The notes below the pieces were generated by a model. It did not search any database. It was not told the DNA's origin and worked only from the letters and a program-made list of their open reading frames with translations. This document shows, in pieces, positions 1-5,976 of a DNA stretch of 14,460 nucleotides. The stretch covers positions 1 to 14,460 of the forward strand of contig DASSHC010000441.1 of the NCBI GenBank assembly GCA_035693105.1. The letters are read 5' to 3'. A program made the position numbers and the translations under genes. Within the stretch, counting starts at the first letter, position 1. Each line of letters begins with the position of its first letter. The DNA comes from DASSHC01 sp035693105 (GTDB taxonomy: Bacteria; Chloroflexota; Chloroflexia; Thermomicrobiales; Thermomicrobiaceae).

Positions 1-396
1 GCGCAGCAGCGGCGCCGCCTGGCGGAAGAGCGCGGCCGCGCGCCCATAGAGGTCGCGCTTGCGCGCGATGTCCTGCAGCTCGAAGAGTTGCCCGAAGTGG
101 TAGCAGAGCGCGGCGGCGGCGCGCAACTCGGCCCCGAGCAGGCGCTCACCCCGCCGCTCGGCGGCGCGCGCCGCGTGCAGGTAGTCGCGCGCGGTCTCGG
201 CCCAGGCCAGCGGCCAGCCGGCGACACCATGCACGCGCTTGAGGGTGGCACCGAGCTGCGACGCGCCGATGCCACCGTAGAGGAAGCGATTGCGCGCGGT
301 GGCGTTCAACACGTCGGCGCTGACCGCGCGAAAGGCGAGGTCGACGAGCCGGACGGTGACGCGATTGGCGATCCAGAAGCGCGGGCTGAGTGGCAC
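1..396 (-). CDS. alpha/beta-hydrolase, FrsA/DUF1100-like, N-terminal part (partial)
   Basis: The reading frame begins at a GTG at 396 with a GGGGAG ribosome binding site 8 nt upstream and stays open for 132 codons to the left edge, so the 3' end is missing. The visible protein starts VPLSPRFWIANRV and is helical and Ala/Arg-rich. A W-A-E-T-A-R-D-Y segment is followed by A-A-R-A-A-E-R-R-G-E-R-L-L-G-A and then A-A-A-L-C-Y-H-F-G-Q-L-F, ending in YGRAAALFRQAAPLLR. This order (large hydrophobic turn, A-x-x-A-x-x-x-G linker, tyrosine-containing helix, F-x-x-A-x-P-L) resembles the N-terminal helical region of FrsA-like esterases and 2,6-dihydroxypseudooxynicotine-hydrolase-type enzymes. The catalytic Ser/Asp/His part lies outside the window, so the activity cannot be confirmed. 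A helical-repeat protein is the main alternative. The gene is probably a single unit, with a palindrome 76 bp upstream of the start. Confidence 0.55.
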   Translation of the reverse strand, partial: MPLSPRFWIANRVTVRLVDLAFRAVSADVLNATARNRFLYGGIGASQLGATLKRVHGVAGWPLAWAETARDYLHAARAAERRGERLLGAELRAAAALCYHFGQLFELQDIARKRDLYGRAAALFRQAAPLLR

Positions 397-471
397 GAAT
401 TTGTCTCCCCGGTATCCTCGGGCACCGGCCCACCTGGGCCAATGCAGCTTCCGTTCCAGCGCGGGCCGGCA

Positions 472-485
472 TCCACCCGGGTGGA
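472..485. promoter_or_regulatory. 14-bp perfect palindrome TCCACCCGGGTGGA, candidate operator
   Basis: The sequence is a perfect inverted repeat whose near edge lies 76 bp upstream of the hydrolase start at 396. A near-identical copy (TCTACCCGGGTGGA) lies 77 bp upstream of the gene starting at 10680, and a related TCCAC-N4-GTGGA dyad lies 47 bp upstream of the gene starting at 6780. The recurrence and similar placement suggest a transcription factor site. No regulator gene is seen nearby. Confidence 0.45.
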
Positions 486-749
486 GTGCCGCGTTGCCGC
501 AGGAGTGGCGAACGTTATGTCGAATATGCCTGGGCTGATCGCCGCGATCGCCGCGCCGCTGGTGAATCTAGGATACACCGAGGCAGGCGGCCGTCACCGT
601 GCGTCTGGTCACGACGAGGATAGGGCGGGTTAGGTCGACATAATGGCTAGTTCGGGTAGAGGGGCATGCGCTGGGGTAGGGAAGGGATGAGCAGGGACGG
701 GCAGGGGAGTCCTCTTGGCCGCATAGGAGTGGATGCGGTTCGGCCGGGG

Positions 750-870
750 AGATCCTTCGCTGCGGCTCAGCATGACAAGGGGAGAGGCCGTCTTCACCCT
801 GTCATCCCTTCCTTCGGCAAGCTCAGGATCAGGCTCAGGGCAGGCTCTGAGCCGCAGCGACGGATCGCTC
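750..870. repeat. composite inverted repeat (GATCCTTCG...CTCAGNATGACA family)
   Basis: The left arm at 751-776 reads GATCCTTCGCTGCGGCTCAG followed by CATGACA. The right side (797-870) carries an inverted GTCATCC unit, and at 848-866 the complement of the same TCGCTGCGGCTCA core. Between them is a TTCGGCAAGCTCAGGATCAGGCTCAGGGC tract, described here by its key words, which resembles the second half of the element at 9085-9170. Related arms occur at 9085-9170 and 12857-12974. These look like copies of a short, mobile-like or REP-like intergenic repeat with no coding capacity. Confidence 0.6.
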
Positions 871-928
871 TTGGGTGTGGGCCGCGCCACCCATCCCCGC
901 GCGGCAGGCCATCCATCGCACCCAATCT

Positions 929-979
929 CAGCCCCTTCAGTGGGCTTCGTGGACTCAGCCCGGGAATGAATTCCCGGGC
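929..979. repeat. dispersed double-hairpin repeat, copy 1
   Basis: A 24-nt run (929-952) is identical to 9658-9681, and similarity continues past it. The unit contains a small stem AGCCC/GGGCT followed by a perfect 10-bp stem GCCCGGGAAT/ATTCCCGGGC at 958-967 and 970-979. It lies about 100 bp beyond the stop of the small acidic protein gene (minus strand). It has no T-run, so terminator function is only a possibility. Confidence 0.6.
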
Positions 980-1081
980 GACACGGGCGGCGCGGCTCCA
1001 CGGACCGCGCCGCCTCAACCCTGGCCCTCGTGGGCCGCCAGGCACCGCGGCTCCTGAGCAGGCAGCCGCCCCGCGCTCGCC

Positions 1082-1297
1082 CTACGGCTTGTCGATGTCC
1101 TCTTTACGGCCGCCGACCGGCCGCTGCGCGTGCGCGCCGCGCTCCTTGGCGGCCAGCTCGGTGTCCGAGGCGAACTCTTCGTCGGGGGTGGGGCCCTCGC
1201 CCTCGGGGCCCATGTGGTGCGCCTTCGACGCCGGATAGTCCTTGGCCAGCGGCTCCTGCCGCTCCTCGTCGCCCGGCTGCGGTCGTTTGCTGCTCAT
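1082..1297 (-). CDS. small acidic hydrophilic protein of unknown function (71 aa)
   Basis: The ATG at 1297 has a GGAGGG ribosome binding site 8 nt upstream, and the frame closes with TAG at 1082. The 71-residue product is almost entirely charged or polar: MSSKRPQPGDEERQEPLAKD at the start, a central acidic P-E-G-E-G-P-T-P-D-E-E stretch, and a basic/acidic tail ending in K-E-D-I-D-K-P. It has no hydrophobic core, signal peptide or cysteine, so it is probably disordered, cytoplasmic, and perhaps stress-related. It lies 114 bp beyond the stop of the beta-lactamase-like gene on the same strand and could be read from the same transcript. I recognise no family. The ribosome site and the amphipathic, non-shadow composition are the reasons to accept it. 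Confidence 0.6.
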   Translation of the reverse strand: MSSKRPQPGDEERQEPLAKDYPASKAHHMGPEGEGPTPDEEFASDTELAAKERGAHAQRPVGGRKEDIDKP

Positions 1298-1411
1298 GGT
1301 GCTTTCCCTCCGCAATGGCTCTGCTACCGGCGGGCGCGCATCCGGCGCCGCCGTCGCGGGCAGAGGTCGGAAGATTGGTGCCAGGGCAAGCGCGGCAGGG
1401 AGGCCGGCAGG

Positions 1412-2566
1412 TCACTCGCGGATGCTGTAGGCGAGCTGGCCCAGCTCCTGCATGAAGGCCACCACGGCATCCTGGTTGTCGATCTGATCGCTCATCGCCA
1501 CCACGATCACCGGCCCCTTCGGCGCGTAGATCACGCCCGCGTCGTGGATGGCGTCGTCCAGGTTGCCGGTCTTGTGGGCCACGCGCACGCTGTCGGGCAG
1601 CCCGGCGGGCAACCGGTCGTTGATCGTCTGTTTTCCCAGCAGGTCGAGCATCTCCTGGCTCGCCCGCTGGCTGACCACCTTACCGGCCAGCAGCAGTTGA
1701 AAGAGCCGCTCGATGTCGGCCGGCGAGGTCACCGCGTAGGCGTCGCTGGCCTCGGCCGGCGCACGCTCGCCGCCGCCGGGCAAGCGCAGGGTGGCCGGCA
1801 GGGCGGCGCCGGGGCGCCGCGGCCGCGCGGCCGGCGCCGCGGCCTGCGGCGACCAGCGGATCTCGGTGCTGGCCAGCCCGAGCGCGGCCAGGGTGGCGTT
1901 GACCCGGTCGCTGCCGACGGTGTAGAGCAGCGCCTCGGCCGCCACGTTGCTGCTGACGGTGATCATGTTGGTCAGCAGCTCGTCGAGCGGCACCTGGGTG
2001 CCGACATCGGCGTCGCCGTAGATCGGGTCGTCCTCGTAGAAGAAGCCGGGCGAGAGGGTGACGAGCTGATCGAAGGTCAGTTCTCCCGCCTCGCGCTGGC
2101 GGTAGATCTCGACCATCACCGCCAGCTTGTAGAGGCTGGCGGCCTCGAACTGGGTATCGGCGTTGTGCTGGTAGAGGATCGTGCCGTCGGGCAGCGCTAC
2201 CACCACGCCCAGGTGCGCCGGCACATTGGCGACGAGCGGGTCGATGGCGGCGGCCAGCCGGTCGGCCGCCAGCGGCGCCGGCGTCGCCACCGGCACGAAG
2301 GTCGGGGTAGGGGAGGGCGCGTCAGGATTCCGGACGCTCGGGCTAGCAGCGGCGGTGGTCGGCGTCCGTGAGGGTGTGGACGTGTGCCGAGAGCGCGTGG
2401 CGACGGGCGTGGGGATAGGAGTAAGGGCCGTCGTGGGCGGTGCCGGAGTGCCCACGCTCGCCTCCGCCGGGAGCGTGGGTGGGTGCCGGAGCTGATCGGC
2501 GACGGCGAAGCTGATCAGGATGACGAAGAGCGCCAGGCCGATGCGCGGCGCCAAGCGATTCAACAC
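1412..2566 (-). CDS. membrane-anchored class A beta-lactamase-fold serine hydrolase
   Basis: The chosen start is GTG at 2566 (384 aa). The adjacent TTG at 2563 has better spacing from AGGGGG and may be the true start. Residues about 6-25 form a hydrophobic signal-anchor (P-R-I-G-L-A-L-F-V-I-L-I-S-F). Residues 34-101 are a Thr/Pro/Ser/Ala-rich linker, and the rest is a penicillin-recognising fold. Ser144-Leu-Tyr-Lys147 is the SxxK motif, Ser205-Ser-Asn207 the SxN motif, and His-Lys332-Thr-Gly334 the KTG motif. Between SxN and KTG, where true class A enzymes have the omega loop with the deacylating glutamate (ExxLN), there is an Ala/Pro/Gly/Arg-rich stretch and no ExxLN. It therefore looks more like a peptidoglycan-active or orphan serine hydrolase (Beta-lactamase2 type) than an effective antibiotic hydrolase. 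It is transcribed divergently from the Wzm gene, with the starts 185 bp apart. Confidence 0.85.
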   Translation of the reverse strand: MLNRLAPRIGLALFVILISFAVADQLRHPPTLPAEASVGTPAPPTTALTPIPTPVATRSRHTSTPSRTPTTAAASPSVRNPDAPSPTPTFVPVATPAPLAADRLAAAIDPLVANVPAHLGVVVALPDGTILYQHNADTQFEAASLYKLAVMVEIYRQREAGELTFDQLVTLSPGFFYEDDPIYGDADVGTQVPLDELLTNMITVSSNVAAEALLYTVGSDRVNATLAALGLASTEIRWSPQAAAPAARPRRPGAALPATLRLPGGGERAPAEASDAYAVTSPADIERLFQLLLAGKVVSQRASQEMLDLLGKQTINDRLPAGLPDSVRVAHKTGNLDDAIHDAGVIYAPKGPVIVVAMSDQIDNQDAVVAFMQELGQLAYSIRE

Positions 2567-2751
2567 GGTCCCCCTGCGTATCACGCCCGCGCGGCGACAG
2601 CCACGGGCCGGGGCCGCTGGTGCCCGCGCCGCGCCGTTCGCTGCGACTCGTGGCGCTATCCTACCACTGCCGCCGCGGCAGCTTGCGCTTGCGCGCGCCG
2701 GTGCCGCTGCACCATACTCCTCGCTTGGGTCGTGGTGGAAAGGGTTGTGGG

Positions 2752-3531
2752 TTGGCAAGTCAGGCCGTCGAGGCGTTTCACTATCGCAGTCTGGTGCGGA
2801 ATCTGGTCGCCAAGGACCTCAAGGTCCGCTACAAGAACTCGGCCCTCGGCTTCCTCTGGTCGCTGCTCAACCCGCTGCTGATGATGATCGTCTTCACCTT
2901 CGTCTTCACCCAGCTTCTCAACCAGAACATCGCCGACTTCCCGGTCTTCGTACTGGCGGCGCTCTTGCCCTGGCAGTGGACGCAGTCCGCGCTCTCGCTC
3001 GGCACCTCGACGCTGGTGGAGAACGCGCCGCTGATCGGCAAGGTCTACTTCCCGCGCCTCCTCCTGCCGGTCTCGGTCGTCCTCTCGACCATGATGAACT
3101 TCGTGCTGGCATTACCGGCGCTCTTCGCCATCATGGCGCTCTTCGGGCGCCCCTTCACCCCCTGGATCCTCTACATCCCGGTGATCGTGGCGGTGCAGGC
3201 GATCTTCCTCGTCGCGCTGCTCCTGATCCTGGCGCCGCTGCACGTCTTCTTCCGCGACACCATCGTGCTGGTCGAGGTCGGGCTGACCGCCTGGTTCTTC
3301 GTCACGCCGATCTTCTACCCGATCGAGGCGATCGCGCCGCGCTGGTCGGCCTGGGTCTACCGCGTCAACCCGATGGCGGCCATCGTGGCCGAGTACCGCA
3401 CCATCCTCTACCACGGCGGGGTGCCCGACCCGCTCTTCATGGCGCGCACCGGCGCGACCGCCGTCGTCCTGCTGATCGCCGGCTACCTGATCTTCGCCCG
3501 GCTGAACCACATCCTGGGAGAGCACCTGTGA
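2752..3531 (+). CDS. wzm: ABC-2 type polysaccharide export permease (Wzm/TagG family)
   Basis: The TTG start at 2752 has GGAAAGG about 8 nt upstream and gives 259 residues, the usual Wzm length; a longer upstream frame has shadow-like composition. After a short cytoplasmic N-terminus with the family-typical R-N-L-V-A-K-D-L-K-V-R-Y-K-N-S-A-L-G-F-L segment there are six hydrophobic segments. The W-S-L-L-N-P-L motif and the late F-F-V-T-P-I-F-Y-P / V-N-P-M-A loop are characteristic of O-antigen and teichoic acid ABC permeases. With the ATPase encoded next it would export a lipid-linked polysaccharide across the cytoplasmic membrane. Its stop TGA overlaps the GTG start of the ATPase (GTGA), so the two are translationally coupled. 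No glycosyltransferase cluster adjoins it within the window. Confidence 0.9.
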   Translation: MASQAVEAFHYRSLVRNLVAKDLKVRYKNSALGFLWSLLNPLLMMIVFTFVFTQLLNQNIADFPVFVLAALLPWQWTQSALSLGTSTLVENAPLIGKVYFPRLLLPVSVVLSTMMNFVLALPALFAIMALFGRPFTPWILYIPVIVAVQAIFLVALLLILAPLHVFFRDTIVLVEVGLTAWFFVTPIFYPIEAIAPRWSAWVYRVNPMAAIVAEYRTILYHGGVPDPLFMARTGATAVVLLIAGYLIFARLNHILGEHL

Positions 3532-4784
3532 GCGACGAGCGCTACGCGGTCGAGTTCCACAACGTCTCGCGGCGCTTCACCCTGCGCCACGAGCGCCACG
3601 CCAGCTTCCAGGACTGGTTCATCGGCCTGCTGCGCACGCGCGGCGTGGCCGAGGAGTTCTGGGCGCTGCGCCAGGTCAGCTTCGGCGTGCGGCCGGGCGA
3701 GGCGCTGGGCGTGCTGGGGCGCAACGGCGCCGGCAAGAGCACGCTGCTCAAGCTGGTGACCCGCATTTTGGAGCCGACCAGCGGCGAGATCCGCCTGCAC
3801 GGCCGGGTCCACGCCATGCTGGAGCTGGGCGCGGGCTTCCATCCGGAGCTCTCGGGGCGCGACAACGTCTACCTCAACGGCAGCATCTACGGCTTCTCGC
3901 GCCGGCGGATGCGCGAGCGGCTGGACGAGATCGTCGCCTTCGCCGAGCTGGAGCGCTTCATCGACACGCCGGTCAAGCACTACTCCTCGGGCATGTTCAT
4001 GCGCCTCGGCTTCGCCATCGCGATCCATATGGAGCCCGATATCCTGGTGATGGACGAGATCCTGGCGGTGGGCGACGCGGTCTTCCAGGAGAAGTGCTAC
4101 GACGCGCTGCTGAATCTCAAGCGCCAGGGCAAGACCATCCTCTTCGTCTCACACGACGCCAGTAAAGTGCGCGGCTTCTGCGACCGCGCCTTGCTCCTGC
4201 AGGCCGGCCAATTGATCGACCTCGGCCCGACCGGCGAGGTGGTCGACCACTACGAGCGGCTGATGCACGGTGAGGAGCGCGAGGCCTCGCTGCTGCGCGT
4301 GCGCCCGGTCGACGCCGAGGGCGCGCCGCGCGAGTATCTCTTCCCCGGCGACGATCTGACCGTGGAAGTGCTGCTGCGGCCGGGCGCCGCGCCGCCGGGC
4401 GAGCTGCTGCTGGCGCTCGACCTCTTCGACAGCCAGGGCGGGCACCTCTTCGGCAGCACCGGCGTCCTGCCCGGCTGTGGCGATCCGGACGGCGTCAACG
4501 GCTCGCGCGCCGCCCGGCTGCGCCTGCGCGAGCTGCCGCTGGCCGAGGGGGTGCTCGCCATCGTGGCGACACTGCAGCGCGCCGAGGATGGCGGCGCGCC
4601 GCGCACGCTCGACCGGCGCGAGGCCGAGGTCCAGGTGCTGCCGCGTCACCGGCCGTCCCGGCGCGGTCTACTCGAGCTGGCCCACGAGTGGGAGTGGGAA
4701 CGTACGGGGGTAGGGGAGGACACCGGCGGTGCGCTCGGTCCCGGCGCGCTGCCGACCTCGGTCCCGCTCCGGCGGGAGGAATGA
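3528..4784 (+). CDS. wzt: polysaccharide ABC exporter ATPase with C-terminal Wzt-like domain
   Basis: The GTG start at 3528 overlaps the permease stop, giving 418 residues. An upstream in-frame extension exists but runs through the permease gene in the wrong frame and is rejected. Residues 1-250 are the nucleotide-binding domain: Walker A G64-R-N-G-A-G-K-S-T72, signature Y-S-S-G-M near 152-156 (the degenerate signature typical of this family), Walker B D171-I-L-V-M-D-E177, and H-loop His209. The family-typical G-A-G-F-H-P-E-L-S-G-R-D-N segment is at 101-113. Residues about 255-395 form a beta-rich extension with F-P-G-D-D-L-T-V-E and L-D-L-F-D-S-Q-G. This corresponds to the Wzt C-terminal carbohydrate-binding domain that selects capped or modified glycan ends. 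The last 25 residues look disordered. A terminator follows about 90 bp downstream. Confidence 0.9.
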   Translation: MSDERYAVEFHNVSRRFTLRHERHASFQDWFIGLLRTRGVAEEFWALRQVSFGVRPGEALGVLGRNGAGKSTLLKLVTRILEPTSGEIRLHGRVHAMLELGAGFHPELSGRDNVYLNGSIYGFSRRRMRERLDEIVAFAELERFIDTPVKHYSSGMFMRLGFAIAIHMEPDILVMDEILAVGDAVFQEKCYDALLNLKRQGKTILFVSHDASKVRGFCDRALLLQAGQLIDLGPTGEVVDHYERLMHGEEREASLLRVRPVDAEGAPREYLFPGDDLTVEVLLRPGAAPPGELLLALDLFDSQGGHLFGSTGVLPGCGDPDGVNGSRAARLRLRELPLAEGVLAIVATLQRAEDGGAPRTLDRREAEVQVLPRHRPSRRGLLELAHEWEWERTGVGEDTGGALGPGALPTSVPLRREE

Positions 4785-4833
4785 CCCCAGCCGGCGCGGC
4801 CGAACGGCGCTCGCGGGCGCGACTGATGGTTCC

Positions 4834-4862
4834 TTCATGCGGGGCGATGCGGCACGTAGACT
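4834..4862 (+). promoter_or_regulatory. possible promoter for the receiver gene
   Basis: TTCATG (4834-4839), a 17-nt spacer, then TAGACT (4857-4862) matches the sigma-70 consensus at 3 of 6 and 4 of 6 positions. Initiation would fall near 4869, just before the terminator hairpin. The match is weak, but no room for a promoter exists between the hairpin and the gene. Confidence 0.3.
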
Positions 4863-4872
4863 GATCCGTGGT

Positions 4873-4898
4873 GCGGCGGCGTGCCGCCGCGTTTTTTT
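4873..4898 (+). terminator. Rho-independent terminator after wzm-wzt
   Basis: GCGGCGGC and GCCGCCGC form a perfect GC stem (7 bp if a 4-nt loop is allowed), followed at once by seven T residues at 4892-4898. It lies 88 bp past the Wzt stop and only 20 bp before the ATG of the receiver gene. It ends the exporter transcript and may also attenuate transcription into the receiver gene. Confidence 0.85.
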
Positions 4899-4918
4899 CG
4901 GAATGTGGGAGTCCACGG

Positions 4919-5290
4919 ATGTCGACGCTGCGTGTTCTGGTGATCGACGACGATCAAGGGTTTATCTTGCAGGCGCGGGCCTCACTGGCACGGCTGGCCG
5001 AAGTGCGCAGCATCACCAACGGCGTCGATGGGCTGCGCAGCGCGGCGGGTTGGCTGCCCGATGTGATCCTGCTCGACCTCTTGATCGACGACACCGACAG
5101 CTTCGCCCTGCTCGACGACCTGCTGCACCTGAATGGCGAGCGGCCACCCTTCGTCCTCTGCACCAGCGCTGGGGTGCGCGAGCCGCGCTTCTCGCCGGCT
5201 GGCTGGCCGGTCGGGGTGCTGCCGCGCTCGACCGCGGCGGCCGAGCTGCGCGCGGTCGTCGGCCAGGCGTTCAGCCGCCGCGCCTCGTGA
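4919..5290 (+). CDS. receiver-only response regulator (divergent)
   Basis: The ATG at 4919 has GGGAG 7 nt upstream and gives 123 residues, the length of a single CheY-like receiver domain with no output domain. The acidic pocket is Asp10-Asp11-Asp12 (V-L-V-I-D-D-D) and the phosphoacceptor is Asp53 (V-I-L-L-D-L-L-I-D-D). The switch residue is Thr82 or Ser83 (V-L-C-T-S-A-G). The usually invariant lysine of the K-P motif is absent: the segment reads V-L-P-R103-S-T, so phosphorylation chemistry may be altered. No histidine kinase is encoded in the window. The gene is convergent with pncA, the stops being 8 bp apart. Confidence 0.82.
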   Translation: MSTLRVLVIDDDQGFILQARASLARLAEVRSITNGVDGLRSAAGWLPDVILLDLLIDDTDSFALLDDLLHLNGERPPFVLCTSAGVREPRFSPAGWPVGVLPRSTAAAELRAVVGQAFSRRAS

Positions 5291-5298
5291 GCGGCCCG

Positions 5299-5898
5299 CT
5301 AGCCCTCGCCCGGCAGCCGCACGTCCGCCGTCGTCGCCACCTCGGCCCCAGCCGCGCGCAGCTCCTCGACGGCGCGCTCGGCGTCGCCCGGCTCCAGATT
5401 CACCCCGCGCATGGCATCGGTGAGCAGCGTGACCTTCAAGCCGTGGCGCAGGGCGTCCAGCGCGCTGGCGCGCACGCAGTAGTCGGTCGCCAGCCCGCCG
5501 ATATAGAGATGCTCGACCGCATCCCGCCGCAGCCGCTCGCCGAGTGATTCGCCCTCGGCGGTCTGCCCCTCGAAGGCGGAGTAGCCGTCGTCGGCGGCGC
5601 TGGTCCCCTTGCTGAAGACCAGCGTGTTGGGCGGCAGCGTCAACTGGGGGTGGAAGGCCGCGCCGGGCGTCCCCCGCAGGCAATGGACCGGCCAGGTGCC
5701 GCCCTGCTCCTGGAAGTGCCGGCTGGCGGGTGGGTGCCAGTCGCGCGAGGCGTAGACCGGGTAGCCGCGCGCGGCGAAGCGGGCGGCGGCGTCGCTCAGC
5801 AGCGGTACCACCTGGTCGCCCTCGGCCACACCGAGCGCGCCGCCGGGGCAAAAGTCGTTCTGCACGTCCACGATCACGAGTGCGGGCTTCTCGGCCAT
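5299..5898 (-). CDS. pncA: nicotinamidase (PncA family, isochorismatase-like fold)
   Basis: This enzyme hydrolyses nicotinamide to nicotinate in the NAD salvage route (and pyrazinamide in PncA enzymes) in the cytoplasm. The 199-residue product from ATG 5898 has the complete catalytic triad: Asp11 (V-I-V-D-V-Q-N-D-F), Lys98 (V-F-S-K-G-T) and Cys141 (T-D-Y-C-V). The metal site is Asp53 and His55 (S-R-D-W-H), with His72 as the likely third ligand. The cis-peptide segment G-G-L-A-T-D-Y precedes the cysteine. The length is normal for the family. The ribosome binding site is weak (AAAGGG about 14 nt upstream), and an in-frame TTG at 5919 is an alternative start. It lies 78 bp after the PAP2 gene on the same strand and may be co-transcribed, though no functional link is obvious. 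Confidence 0.93.
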   Translation of the reverse strand: MAEKPALVIVDVQNDFCPGGALGVAEGDQVVPLLSDAAARFAARGYPVYASRDWHPPASRHFQEQGGTWPVHCLRGTPGAAFHPQLTLPPNTLVFSKGTSAADDGYSAFEGQTAEGESLGERLRRDAVEHLYIGGLATDYCVRASALDALRHGLKVTLLTDAMRGVNLEPGDAERAVEELRAAGAEVATTADVRLPGEG

Positions 5899-5976
5899 CG
5901 CGGTTCGCCGCCCTTTCAATGCCGCGGCCCGATCCGGCGGGGCCGGACCGGGCTGGGGCTCAACTCGACAGAACGA

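Larger units (their letters stand above)
397..1081. other. noncoding stretch with dispersed repeats
   Basis: I find no convincing gene in these 685 bases; the open frames have shadow-like Arg/Pro/Gly-rich composition and no ribosome binding sites. It holds the upstream region of the hydrolase gene, including a 14-bp palindrome and a weak minus-strand promoter-like pair (GTGACG, 16 nt, TATCCT near 564-591). It also holds a composite inverted-repeat element at 750-870 and a second hairpin repeat at 929-979. Confidence 0.6.

Noticed and set aside
478..494. GGGTGGAGTGCCGCG resembling a T-box antiterminator core
   Set aside because: The match is partial (GGGTGGNACCGCG expected), no specifier stem is seen, and no plus-strand gene lies downstream.
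1130..2371. Long plus-strand open frame antisense to the serine hydrolase
   Set aside because: Shadow of the GC-rich minus-strand gene: His/Arg/Gly/Val-rich composition, no domain signature, no ribosome site.
2520..3527. In-frame upstream extension of the Wzt gene
   Set aside because: It overlaps the whole permease gene in another frame and is Arg/Pro/Ala-rich; the GTG at 3528 gives the standard protein.
5899..5919. TTG at 5919 as the pncA start
   Set aside because: It would add MKGRRTA before the normal family N-terminus; the ATG at 5898 fits the family better, although its ribosome site is weak.
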